Assembly (NCBI RefSeq): GCF_011516635.5
Contig: NZ_CP096255.1
Span: 4,152,501 to 4,216,500, forward strand
Length of the DNA: 64,000 bases
Origin: Bradyrhizobium barranii subsp. apii
GTDB taxonomy: Bacteria > Pseudomonadota > Alphaproteobacteria > Rhizobiales > Xanthobacteraceae
Direction: 5' to 3'
Shown here: positions 44,844 to 53,460 of the stretch, piece by piece
Layout: each line of letters opens with the position of its first letter
Position numbering within the stretch: position 1 is the stretch's first letter
Notes under the pieces: generated by a model
What the model was told of the DNA's origin: nothing
What the model saw: only the letters and a program-made list of their open reading frames with translations
Database searches by the model: none
Program-made: the position numbers and the translations under genes

Positions 44844-46079
44844 TCAGTTCTTGGGCCAGAATGGCTGCGCCAACGCGAGCTGGGGCGGGAACACCGTCAA
44901 CGGCACGCCGGACTGCCACTGCACGATGGTCATGCCGGCGCCGACGCGGCGGCCCTTCTCGTCGAACTTGATCTCGCCCAGCGGATAGTATTTCGAGGGG
45001 CCGGCATCCATGGTGCGCAGCGCCTCGCCGACGGCGACGCGGTCGGCCTTGCCGGCCTTCTCGAGCGCGTCCTTGATCACCCACATGTCGCCATAGGTGG
45101 AGATCGCGTTCTGCGTCATCCACGGCTCCTTGTAGCGGGTCTTCAACTCGGCGATCAGCGCCTCGTGGCCCTTGGCGCCCCAGCTTGCGACGCAGGTCAG
45201 CACGCCCTGGAGGAGTTCGGGACTGACGGTTTGCAGCATGTCGGGCTCGGCGATCGCGATGCCGAACGAGATGGTCGGAATCTTGCCCTGGCCGAGGCCG
45301 AACTCGTTCATTTTCTCGAGCAGCAGTTTTGCGTCCGAGATCACCGTCGGCAGGAAGAACAGCAGATCGGGTTTCGCCGAACGGATTTTCTGCACCAGCG
45401 ACGTCGCATCGGCCAGCGGCGGCGTGAACGTCTCGTCGACGATCAGCTGCAACTGGTTCTCCGCCAGCAGGCCCTCGCGCATCGCCTTTGCGGAAGCGAT
45501 CGAGGCCCCCGTGTTGTCGGTCAGGATCGCGACCGTCTTCGGCCGCTTGCCTGAGGCCGTCTCCGCCAGCTTGATGATCTGGGGCAACGCCTGCCGTGCC
45601 TGCGAGCCTGCGGTGGCCGCGGTCTGGAACACGTATTTGAAGCCGCGGTCGGTGATGAGGTCGGAATAGGAGAGGGTGAGGACGGGCAGGCTGGCGCGCT
45701 CGGTCACTTCGGTCACCGCGAGCGTGAACGAGGACAGGTATGCGCCGCTGGCCGCAACCAGATCGGTCTCCTGCGCGACCATGCGCTGGGCGGCGTTCTT
45801 GGCCTTTTCCGTGGTGTCGCCGGAATCGAGCACGACCAGCTTCAGCTTGGCGCCGCCGAGCGCCTTGATGCCGCCTTGCGCGTTGATGTGGTCGACCGCC
45901 ATCTCGGCGCCCTCACGCATCACCGTTCCCGGGCGGGCGTAGAGGCCGGAGATCGGCACCAGCAGGCCGACCTTCACCTCGGAAGGTTGCTGCGCCCAGG
46001 CGCGGGATGCGATCAGCGTGCCGGAGGCACTGGCAAGCAATGTTCGCCGCGAGATCGTGATTTTGCTCTTTGCAGTCAT
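44844..46079 (-). CDS. Branched-chain-type ABC transporter substrate-binding protein (LivK-like), copy 2
   Basis: A 411-residue periplasmic protein. An N-terminal signal of twin-arginine style (ISRRTLLASASGTLIASRAWA) precedes a periplasmic binding fold of family I, LivK-like: EVKVGLLVPISGLYARPGTVMREGAEMAVDHINAQGG. GGAGGAG precedes ATG 46079. It is collinear throughout with the protein at 46114-47364, so the two arose by tandem duplication and share one transporter. They may have different ligands; no ligand is recognisable. Confidence 0.9.
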   Translation of the reverse strand: MTAKSKITISRRTLLASASGTLIASRAWAQQPSEVKVGLLVPISGLYARPGTVMREGAEMAVDHINAQGGIKALGGAKLKLVVLDSGDTTEKAKNAAQRMVAQETDLVAASGAYLSSFTLAVTEVTERASLPVLTLSYSDLITDRGFKYVFQTAATAGSQARQALPQIIKLAETASGKRPKTVAILTDNTGASIASAKAMREGLLAENQLQLIVDETFTPPLADATSLVQKIRSAKPDLLFFLPTVISDAKLLLEKMNEFGLGQGKIPTISFGIAIAEPDMLQTVSPELLQGVLTCVASWGAKGHEALIAELKTRYKEPWMTQNAISTYGDMWVIKDALEKAGKADRVAVGEALRTMDAGPSKYYPLGEIKFDEKGRRVGAGMTIVQWQSGVPLTVFPPQLALAQPFWPKN

Positions 46080-46113
46080 GACAATTCTCCTCCCTGAAAA
46101 AGATCGCGACGCC

Positions 46114-47364
46114 TTATGATTTCTTCGGCCAGAACGGCTGCGCCTGCGCGAGTTCGGGCGGATAGACGGTGACAGGCACGCCCGATTGCCATTGCACGAT
46201 GACGACGCCGGCGCCGACGCGGCGGCCCTTCTCGTCGAATTTGAGCTGGCCGCCCGGATAGTATTTCGACGGGCCGGCATCCATGGTGCGGAACGCCTGC
46301 GCGACCGAGTTGCGGTCGGCCTTGCCGGCCTTCTCCAGCGCTTCCTTCATCAGCCACATGTCGCCGTAGGTCGAGATGACGTTCTGCGTCATCCAGGGCT
46401 CCTTGTATTTGGCCTTGAGCTCGGCGATCAGCGCCTCGTGACCCTTCGAGCCCCAGTTGGCGACGATGGTCATGATGCCCTGCACGGTCTCCGGGCTCAC
46501 GCTCTGGAGCATGTCGGGTTCGGCGATGGTGATGCTGAACGACACCGTCGGGATCTTGCCCTGGCCGAGGCCGAACTCGCTGATCTTCTCCAGCCCCAGC
46601 TTGGCATCCGACACCGCATTCGGCATGAACAGGAGCAGATCGGGCTTGGCCGAGCGGACCTTCTGGATCAGCGGGGTGGCATCCGACAGCGGCGGGGTCC
46701 AGACTTCCTCGACGACGAGCTGGAGGCCTTCCTGTGCGAGCAGTTTTTCCTTGAGCGCCTTGGCGGTGGCGACGGATGTCGCGGTGTTGTCCATCAGCAT
46801 CGCCACGGTCTTGGGCTTCTTGCCCGACGCGTTCTCGGCGAGCTTCATCAGCGTCGGCAGGCCCAGCTCGGACTGACGGCTCGCGGTCGCGGCGGTCTGG
46901 AAGATATATTTGAAGCCGCGGTCGGTCAGCAGGTCCGAATAGGACAGTGTCAGCACCGGTAGTTCGGCGCGCTCGGTGACCTCGGTGACGGCGAGGGTGA
47001 AGGAGGAGAGATAAGAGCCGGTGGCGGCGACCAGATCGGGTTCCTGCGCCACCATGCGTTGCGCCGCGTTCTTGGCCTTCTCGGTGGTGTCGCCGCAGTC
47101 GATCACCACCAGCTTCAGCTTGGCGCCGCCGAGTGGCTTGATGCCTCCTTGCGCGTTGATGTGCTCGATGCCCATCTCGGCGCCCATTTTCATCACCTGG
47201 CCGGGGCGGGTGTAGATGCCGGACAGCGGCACGATCAGTCCGACCTTGACCTCCGCCGGCGCCTGCGCGCGTGCCACGCCGGCGAGGCCGACGGCGGCAG
47301 CGCCCGACAGCACGGTCCGGCGCGTCAGTCCTTTTGATATCCTGCCCTTCGATGTCTTGTTCAT
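46114..47364 (-). CDS. Branched-chain-type ABC transporter substrate-binding protein (LivK-like), copy 1
   Basis: A 416-residue periplasmic protein with a twin-arginine-style signal (GLTRRTVLSGAAAVGLAGVARA) and the same LivK-like fold as its tandem paralogue, beginning EVKVGLIVPLSGIYTRPG. It follows the LivF gene by 33 bases. The same motifs (PDLVAATGSYLSSFTLAVTEVTERAELPVLTLSYSDL) occur at matching positions in the paralogue. This system probably imports aromatic or other organic acids rather than amino acids, given the surrounding genes; that is inference. Confidence 0.9.
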   Translation of the reverse strand: MNKTSKGRISKGLTRRTVLSGAAAVGLAGVARAQAPAEVKVGLIVPLSGIYTRPGQVMKMGAEMGIEHINAQGGIKPLGGAKLKLVVIDCGDTTEKAKNAAQRMVAQEPDLVAATGSYLSSFTLAVTEVTERAELPVLTLSYSDLLTDRGFKYIFQTAATASRQSELGLPTLMKLAENASGKKPKTVAMLMDNTATSVATAKALKEKLLAQEGLQLVVEEVWTPPLSDATPLIQKVRSAKPDLLLFMPNAVSDAKLGLEKISEFGLGQGKIPTVSFSITIAEPDMLQSVSPETVQGIMTIVANWGSKGHEALIAELKAKYKEPWMTQNVISTYGDMWLMKEALEKAGKADRNSVAQAFRTMDAGPSKYYPGGQLKFDEKGRRVGAGVVIVQWQSGVPVTVYPPELAQAQPFWPKKS

Positions 47365-47397
47365 TTTGTTGTCTCCCTGCTCTTTGTTTTTTGTTCG

Positions 47398-48105
47398 TCA
47401 CATGCCGAGATCGGCTTTGCGCACGCGATCATCGGCGCGCAGCGTGTCGTTGTTGCCTTCGAGCACGACGTGTCCGGCTTCGAGGACGTAGCCGTGGTCG
47501 GCGGACTCCAGTGCTTCCGCCACGCGCTGCTCGACCAGCAGCATGGTCAGCCCGGACTGACGCCGGATATCGATCAGCCGCTCGAAGATGAAGTCCGCGG
47601 TCGACGGCGCGAGCCCCATCGAGGGCTCGTCCAGCATCAGCAGCTTCGGCGAGGAGGCGAGGCCGCGGCCGATCGCGAGCATCTGCTGCTGGCCGCCGGA
47701 CATCGTGCCGGCGAATTGGTTGCGGCGTTCCTTCAGCACCGGCAGCCATTCGAAGATGCGCTCGATGTTGGTTTGCCAGTCGCGCCGGCCGCTTTCGGTC
47801 ATCGCGCCCATTTCGAGGTTCTCCATCACCGTCAGCGATGGGAACACCTGGCGGCCCTCGGGGACATGGGCGATGCCGAGATGGGCGCGCTGCGGCGGCG
47901 GCACGGCAAGAAGGTCGACGCCGTCAAACGTAATTCCTCCGCCGCTCGGCTTCACGATGCCGGAGATCGTCTTGAATAGCGTCGTCTTGCCGGCACCGTT
48001 AGGCCCGACGATCGCAACGAACTGGCCCGCGCCGACATTGATCGACACGTCGTTCAGGACGGGCTTGGCCGAATAGCCCGCGCTCAATCCGTCAATTCGC
48101 AGCAT
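47398..48105 (-). CDS. Branched-chain-type ABC transporter ATP-binding protein (LivF)
   Basis: A 235-residue ATPase: Walker A GPNGAGKT (34-41), signature MSGGQQQMLAIGRGLA and Walker B LLMLDEPSMGLAP. Its start overlaps the end of the LivM-LivG fusion gene by 14 bases. Together with the fused permease-ATPase at 48092-49864 and the LivH permease, it completes a high-affinity importer. Confidence 0.92.
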   Translation of the reverse strand: MLRIDGLSAGYSAKPVLNDVSINVGAGQFVAIVGPNGAGKTTLFKTISGIVKPSGGGITFDGVDLLAVPPPQRAHLGIAHVPEGRQVFPSLTVMENLEMGAMTESGRRDWQTNIERIFEWLPVLKERRNQFAGTMSGGQQQMLAIGRGLASSPKLLMLDEPSMGLAPSTADFIFERLIDIRRQSGLTMLLVEQRVAEALESADHGYVLEAGHVVLEGNNDTLRADDRVRKADLGM

Positions 48106-49864
48106 GGCCCACCCACTTCTTGCCGAGATAGGCCTCGATTACCCGGTTGTCCCGCGTCACCACTTCCGGCAGGCCCTCGGTGATGACGGCACCGTGGTCG
48201 AGCACGAGGAATCTGTCGACCAGGCGGACCATCGCCTGCATGGTGTGCTCGATGATGGCAATGGTCGTGCCGTCGCGTGCGAGCTGTTGGATCACGGCGA
48301 CGACCTCGTCCGCCTCGCCGTGGCCGAGGCCCGCAAGCGTCTCATCGAGCAGCAGGATGCGGGGCTGGCCGGCGATCGCGCGGGCGAGCTCCATCAGCCG
48401 CAGCTCCTTGGTCGAGAGTTCGCCGGCGACACGGTCGGCCACGGCGGAGAGCCCGACGCGGGCGACCGCGTCGGCGGCAAGCTTGCGTGCCTCCGCGTCG
48501 GAGCCGGCGCGCACATAGGCTCCCACCACGACATTGTCGAGGATCGACATGCGCAGGAATGGGCGCATGACCTGGAAAGTTCGCCCGATGCCGGCCTCGC
48601 AGATCACGTGCGGCCGTTGGCCGGACATGTCGCGGCCGTCGATCAGCACCTCGCCCTCACTCGGTTTCAGGAAGCCGTTGAGGAGGTTGAACAGCGTGGT
48701 CTTGCCGGCGCCGTTCGGGCCGATGATGCCGAGGATCTCGTTCTTGTGCAGCTTGAAGCTGACGTCCTGAACGGCTTTGAGGCCGCCGAAGGAGCGCGAG
48801 AGGTTGCGAACCTCGAGCACCACTTCGCCGGTGGCCGCACGCTGCCGCGCGGCGGGCTTCAGCGCCGTGACGTTGGCGATGGCCGTTTCCGAAGTGACGC
48901 TAGCCGTGCCCTTGGACGCATTTCGCTTGCGCAGGAGATCGCGCAGTTTCCAGAACAGGCCTTCCGGCGCGAGCAAGATGACACAGACGATCGCCAGGCC
49001 GAAGATGACGCCCTGAATGCCGGGGATGCGCGCACCGGCCTCGGCGTGCAGGATCTCGGCGAGTGGGATCAGGATCACGGAGCCGATGACCGGTCCCCAC
49101 ACCGTGCCGACGCCGCCGAACATCGCGACCGTGAGCGCCTGTGCCGACACCAGCATGCCGAACACCGATTGCGGGGTTACGACCAGCAGCACCTGCACAT
49201 AGAACCCGCCGATGGCGGCGGCGATCGCGCCGCTCAACGTGATCGCGCGCAGCTTCCAGGCCAGCGTGTTGATTCCGGCCGCTTCTGCCGCAGCCTCGTT
49301 CTGCTTGATCGCGAGCAGCGCCATGCCGAAACGGGATCGCTCGATCACCTGCGTCAGCACGATGGTGGCAAGCATGATGGCCAGCCCCAGCAGCGTGTAG
49401 ATGTGGGGATCGGAGAACTGCATATAGGCGATCGGCGCGTCGCGTTTGATCGGAAGCGTGACCTCCTGGAAGCCGAGCCACTCGAACACGTAGAGAATGG
49501 CGAGCGGGTAGGCGAGCATCGCGAGCGCAAAGTAGTGACCCTGGAGGCGGAAGGTCGGAAATCCGATCAGCAGCCCGGCGATGCCGCCGAGCATGGCGGC
49601 GACCGGGATCAGCAGCCAGGGGGAGATGTCGAAATAGATCTGCCCCAGCGCGGTCGCATAGGCGCCGATCCCAAAGAAGGCGGCGTGGCCGAACGAGATC
49701 AGCCCGGTGTAGCCGCTGAGCAGATTCCAGGACAGGCCGAACACCGCCCACACCGGCACCAGCGTCAGGATGAGCTGGTAGTAGGAGTTGGTGACGCCGA
49801 GTGATATCCCGGCGTAAGCGAGCGTGAAGAGCAGGGGAGGCAGCAGTGAACGCATCCGGAGCAT
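48092..49864 (-). CDS. Fused LivM permease and LivG ATP-binding protein
   Basis: A 590-residue fusion. Residues 1 to about 312 are the LivM permease with many membrane segments and GHAAFFGIGAYATALGQIYF (about 59-78). After a hydrophilic linker (about 313-347) comes a LivG ATPase with Walker A GPNGAGKT (382-389), the ENG signature region LSTKELRLMELARAI and ILLLDETLAGLGHGE, where DEP is DET. The frame upstream of the chosen ATG 49864 is open, but that part overlaps livH; the chosen ATG lies two bases after the livH stop. Such LivMG fusions are known in alphaproteobacteria. Confidence 0.9.
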   Translation of the reverse strand: MLRMRSLLPPLLFTLAYAGISLGVTNSYYQLILTLVPVWAVFGLSWNLLSGYTGLISFGHAAFFGIGAYATALGQIYFDISPWLLIPVAAMLGGIAGLLIGFPTFRLQGHYFALAMLAYPLAILYVFEWLGFQEVTLPIKRDAPIAYMQFSDPHIYTLLGLAIMLATIVLTQVIERSRFGMALLAIKQNEAAAEAAGINTLAWKLRAITLSGAIAAAIGGFYVQVLLVVTPQSVFGMLVSAQALTVAMFGGVGTVWGPVIGSVILIPLAEILHAEAGARIPGIQGVIFGLAIVCVILLAPEGLFWKLRDLLRKRNASKGTASVTSETAIANVTALKPAARQRAATGEVVLEVRNLSRSFGGLKAVQDVSFKLHKNEILGIIGPNGAGKTTLFNLLNGFLKPSEGEVLIDGRDMSGQRPHVICEAGIGRTFQVMRPFLRMSILDNVVVGAYVRAGSDAEARKLAADAVARVGLSAVADRVAGELSTKELRLMELARAIAGQPRILLLDETLAGLGHGEADEVVAVIQQLARDGTTIAIIEHTMQAMVRLVDRFLVLDHGAVITEGLPEVVTRDNRVIEAYLGKKWVGHAAN

Positions 49865-49866
49865 GG

Positions 49867-50802
49867 TCACGTCCTCTCGACCATGCGCCCGAAGAAACCT
49901 TGCGGACGGAAGAAGATGATGAGGAGGAACACGGCGAAGATCGCGGCGTTCTGCAATTGCGTCGGCAGGATCAGCGTGGACATCTGCTGCACGAGGCCGA
50001 TCGTCATGCCGCCCCAGAAGGCGCCGATGATGCTGCCCATGCCGCCGAGCACGACGCCGGCATACATGACGATCACGTATTCGAGGCCGACGAAGGGGTG
50101 GAACGGATAGTTGGTCGCGAGCAGGCCGCCGGCAATCGCGGTGATGCCGCAGCCGAGCGCGAAGGCCGTGCGGTGCGCGCGGTCGACGTCGATGCCCATG
50201 TAGGTCGCGGCGGTCGGATTGTCGGCCGCGGCGCGCAGCGACTTGCCGATCCGGGTCCGCGTGATCAACAGCGAGAGCAGAATCATGATCGCGAGCGAAA
50301 CGATCGCGTCGATGCTGCGCGCCTTGTTGAGGAAGATTCTGATGTCGAAGAAGGGAACGAACTCCCAGGCCGAGCTCGACAGCGGCGTACGGATCGAGGC
50401 CAGCACCGATCCGAAAACGATGAGGCCGCCATTCTGCAGGATCAGCGCGATGCCGAGCGTCAGGATCAGCTGGGCGTAATGGCCTTCGGCTTCCAGCGAG
50501 GCGGTGCGCGTGCCCGAGACGCGCGAGATCAGGGCCAGATGGACGAAATAGCCGAACACGGCGAGTACCGGGCCAGCCAGCAGGATGGCCACGAACGGAC
50601 CGACCGTATTGCCGAACAGCGCCTGGATGCCGGCGGCGGTGAAGAGATAGAAGGCGGCATACATGCCGAGCATCATGAAATCGCCATGGGCGAAGTTGAT
50701 GACGCGCATGACGCCGAAGATCAGGCCGAGCCCGACGCACATCAGGCCGTAGACGGCGCCGATCAAAAGGCCCGCAGCGAGCGCTTGAAAGAAGCCTTCC
50801 AT
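49867..50802 (-). CDS. Branched-chain-type ABC transporter permease (LivH)
   Basis: A 311-residue inner-membrane permease. It has GLMCVGLGLIFGVMRVINFAHGDFMMLGMYAAF (about 20-52), the LivH signature, then about seven further hydrophobic segments, with VLGGMGSIIGAFWGGMTIGL near residue 250. It is the first transporter gene in the leftward arm after the PrpD gene, with 111 bases between them. Confidence 0.92.
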   Translation of the reverse strand: MEGFFQALAAGLLIGAVYGLMCVGLGLIFGVMRVINFAHGDFMMLGMYAAFYLFTAAGIQALFGNTVGPFVAILLAGPVLAVFGYFVHLALISRVSGTRTASLEAEGHYAQLILTLGIALILQNGGLIVFGSVLASIRTPLSSSAWEFVPFFDIRIFLNKARSIDAIVSLAIMILLSLLITRTRIGKSLRAAADNPTAATYMGIDVDRAHRTAFALGCGITAIAGGLLATNYPFHPFVGLEYVIVMYAGVVLGGMGSIIGAFWGGMTIGLVQQMSTLILPTQLQNAAIFAVFLLIIFFRPQGFFGRMVERT

Positions 50803-50914
50803 CAGCCCCGCCTCCGCGCGGCGTGAGCGCCGGCTTGCTGGCGATTGTGCGCCGTCGGCACTGCTAGGCTGGTCTCCCGGTCGACCATATTTCCCCCGTA
50901 TTGTTTGGCATTTC

Positions 50915-52309
50915 TTATGATGCCGATCGTAAAGCCTGTTCTGGCGTGTTCAGACGACACTGTGCTGCGATGTCGCCGGCATTGCCGAGCTGCTCGCAGC
51001 CGTCGATGAGTTGTTCGAGCCGGTGCGCGCGATCGTCGCCAAGGACTCTGGTTGCGGCGGCGCGGAAGCGCGCACGAATATCTGAAGGCGTTGCGGCGAT
51101 GACGTCGGGCAAAGCGTGCCGGATGGTCCGGCCGCTGCGCAGATGCACGGTCACCTCCGCGCCCTGCTTGCCCGGGAAGGCGGCGGTGAAGCCGGGATCT
51201 GCCCCGAGATCGGTGACCGCGACCAGGCGGATGATGTCGGCATCATCAAGTTCGGAATAGTTCTCTTCCTCGATCTCGCCCCGCGCGAGCGTGGCAGCAA
51301 CGCTGAAGGGAATGCTCATCTTGGCCTGGAGCGCGTTGCGATAGGGCCCCATGGAGTCGCAGCCGGGATAGCGAACCGCGGCGTCGGGTGCGCGAATGAT
51401 GACGCGGTCGATCTCCTCAGTGCTGGCGAGCTCGTGCGAGACGCGAAGCGCTGCTTGGGCCGCGGTCTGCGCGAAATTGCAGGCCGGGACCGGCTTGTTG
51501 TAGACGGCCATGATCTCGCTCTCGCCATCGGGGAAGAGCGTGATGCTGTCGGGCGCGGCCTGGCGGCGATAGGCGGCGAACAGGCCGGCCTCACCTTCGA
51601 GGATCGTTTCCGAGCCGAAGGCGCCGGCTGCCGCAAGACCGATCGCCTTGATCGCGTTGCTGGCCGCAAAGCCCGGATGGAAATACATGTCGGAGCCTCC
51701 GGCATGCGGCCACTCGTTCAGCCCGCTGGACGTATTGGCCGCGATCGCGACGGCACTGGTCGCGGCATCCTCGGAGAGACCAAGCGCGAAGCTGCCCGCC
51801 AGCGCCGCGCCCGGTGGGGCCACGAGGCCCGTCGGGCGGTAGAGCCGCGCGAGGTCGGAGGTCAGGAGCGCGCGGCCGATCCGCGCGCCGGTCTCATAGC
51901 CGATGATAGCGGCAGCGAGCAGCCTGGCTCCGTGCAGCGGCGTCTGCTCCGACAGCGCGAGCAACGTCGGCCAGATCACCACGCCGTGGTGCGCGATGCT
52001 GGCCGCATGCATGTCCTCGCGGACGAGGCCGTGCCCCATGACGGCATTGGCAAAGGCGGCATCGGCCGACGAGGAGAGTTGTGACGTCCCGATGATCGTT
52101 GCGTTGCCGCCGGCCTGCGCGATCGCAACCGCCTGACGGCTCCAGGGATGATGGCCGGCCTCGAAGGCGCAGGACAAGAAGTCGAGCAGACAGAGCTTTG
52201 CCTTCGCGACGACCTCCGGCCCGAAATCTCCAAGATCAAGCGCAAGCACGCTCCGCGCCATCTGGCGCGCGAGCGAGACCTTGCCTGATCCGGTCGGGCC
52301 GATCGTCAT
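50915..52309 (-). CDS. MmgE/PrpD family protein (2-methylcitrate dehydratase-like), copy 1
   Basis: A 464-residue protein of the MmgE/PrpD superfamily. It contains the DFLSCAFEAGHHPWSRQ, GHGLVREDMHAASIAHHG and WPHAGGSDMYFHPGFAASNAI segments, matching the usual layout with a helical N-terminal domain and a C-terminal alpha/beta domain. Family members dehydrate 2-methylcitrate, isomerise or hydrolyse aconitate-like acids. A second copy starts on the other arm. It is preceded by a beta-hydroxyacid dehydrogenase gene 30 bases upstream. The real substrate is unknown; an unusual tricarboxylic or alkylmaleate compound is possible. Confidence 0.85.
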   Translation of the reverse strand: MTIGPTGSGKVSLARQMARSVLALDLGDFGPEVVAKAKLCLLDFLSCAFEAGHHPWSRQAVAIAQAGGNATIIGTSQLSSSADAAFANAVMGHGLVREDMHAASIAHHGVVIWPTLLALSEQTPLHGARLLAAAIIGYETGARIGRALLTSDLARLYRPTGLVAPPGAALAGSFALGLSEDAATSAVAIAANTSSGLNEWPHAGGSDMYFHPGFAASNAIKAIGLAAAGAFGSETILEGEAGLFAAYRRQAAPDSITLFPDGESEIMAVYNKPVPACNFAQTAAQAALRVSHELASTEEIDRVIIRAPDAAVRYPGCDSMGPYRNALQAKMSIPFSVAATLARGEIEEENYSELDDADIIRLVAVTDLGADPGFTAAFPGKQGAEVTVHLRSGRTIRHALPDVIAATPSDIRARFRAAATRVLGDDRAHRLEQLIDGCEQLGNAGDIAAQCRLNTPEQALRSAS

Positions 52310-52339
52310 CGCAATCGCTCTCCCTGAAGGCCTGCGTGA

Positions 52340-53233
52340 TCAGCCGCGCATCTCGACCCCGGCCCATTCCTCGAGCACCTTGGCGATCGAGGTGAAGTCG
52401 GACGACGCGCCATACTTGGCGTTGGTGATCGCGAGCATCTGCCGCACCACTGCGCCGCAGACCATCGGCACGCCCATCGCCTCGGCCTCGTCGACGCAGA
52501 GCCGGACGTCCTTGTAGGAGAGGCCGGTGGCGAAGCCGAAATCGAAGGTGCCGGGCAGCACCGCGCGGGGGAATTTGTCTTCGGACGCGCTGTTGCGGCC
52601 GCTGCTGGCGTTGATGATGTCGATCAGCACTTTTGCGTTGACGCCGCCCTTGACGCCCATCGCGACGGCCTCCGACGTGATCACCAGCGCCGCGGCCGCC
52701 ATCAGATTGTTGGCCAGCTTGGCCGTCTGTGCCACGCCGGGCTTGTCGCCGGTGTAGAACAGCTTGCCGAAATTCTTCAGGATCGGCTGCACGGTCTCGT
52801 AGGTCGCCTGCGGGCAGGACACCATCACGGCCAGCGTGCCGTTGACGGCACCCTTGATGCCGCCGCTCACGGGCGCATCGACCAGCGTCATGCCCTTGGC
52901 CTTCAGGCCTTCCGCAACGATCTTCGCAGCACCAGGCCCCGAGGTCGAGAGATCGATGACGATCTTGGCGCGGTTGCCGCTGCTGATGCCGTCTTGTCCG
53001 AGCGCGACCGCCTTGACGATGTCGGGCGTCGGCAGGCTGGCGAGCACGATATCGGCGCGGGAGGCGACATCGGCCGGCGATTTGCCAAGCTGGGCGCCGC
53101 GACTAACCAGCGGCTGGGTAGCTTCAGTCTGCGTGTCGTATATGACGAGCGAATAGCCCGCGTCGATCAATCGCCCCGCCATGGGGCCGCCCATGCGGCC
53201 CGTGCCGATTACGCCGAGAATCTCTCCCGCCAT
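52340..53233 (-). CDS. NAD(P)-dependent oxidoreductase (3-hydroxyisobutyrate / tartronate semialdehyde reductase family)
   Basis: A 297-residue enzyme. Cofactor motif GVIGTGRMGGPMAGRL (about 7-22), substrate loop DAPVSGGIKGA (about 119-129), and the catalytic lysine in QTAKLANNLMAAAA (about 170). It resembles 2-hydroxy-3-oxopropionate reductase, but the family is broad. It is the first gene of the leftward arm, with a start 130 bases from the palindromic operator. The protein at 9211-10113 is a more distant relative. Confidence 0.88.
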   Translation of the reverse strand: MAGEILGVIGTGRMGGPMAGRLIDAGYSLVIYDTQTEATQPLVSRGAQLGKSPADVASRADIVLASLPTPDIVKAVALGQDGISSGNRAKIVIDLSTSGPGAAKIVAEGLKAKGMTLVDAPVSGGIKGAVNGTLAVMVSCPQATYETVQPILKNFGKLFYTGDKPGVAQTAKLANNLMAAAALVITSEAVAMGVKGGVNAKVLIDIINASSGRNSASEDKFPRAVLPGTFDFGFATGLSYKDVRLCVDEAEAMGVPMVCGAVVRQMLAITNAKYGASSDFTSIAKVLEEWAGVEMRG

Positions 53234-53360
53234 CGTCTACTCCCTGTCGCGCGATCCCGTGACGGGCGCGCCTTCTTGATCTCGTTGGTCAAACGCTTTC
53301 GCCGGCCGGCCTTCTCGGCCGCCGTCGTCGTGGCAGCGGGATCCCGCGCCAACGGACCGG

Positions 53361-53399
53361 AGTGTTATGCTTGTCAGACAAGCTGTCAAGCATAACATT
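53361..53399. promoter_or_regulatory. Palindromic operator with overlapping divergent promoters (GntR-like site)
   Basis: GTTATGCTTG (53364-53373) and CAAGCATAAC (53387-53396) are perfect inverted arms. Inside is the perfect 13-bp palindrome CTTGTCAGACAAG (53370-53382), a typical GntR/FCD-type site, partly repeated as GACAAGCTGTC. A rightward promoter fits TTGTCA (53371-53376), 17 bases, TAACAT (53394-53399). A leftward promoter on the other strand fits TTGACA (53389-53384), 16 bases, TAACAC (53367-53362). A bound dimer would block both. Both arms of the divergon would share one switch. Confidence 0.75.
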
Positions 53400-53460
53400 T
53401 GGGGTCGACAGTTTGCCGCGGATCGTCATATGGTCCGGGAAAACGAGGAAGACGCCCCGC

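Noticed and set aside
42823..44988. A 721-codon plus-strand reading frame opposite the SDR and PcaC-like genes
   Set aside because: Antisense artefact of GC-rich coding; the minus strand carries conserved SDR motifs.
50907..50924. GGCAT...ATGCC inverted repeat around the stop of the leftward PrpD gene
   Set aside because: Only five base pairs per arm with an 8-base loop and no T tract; too weak to call a terminator or operator.
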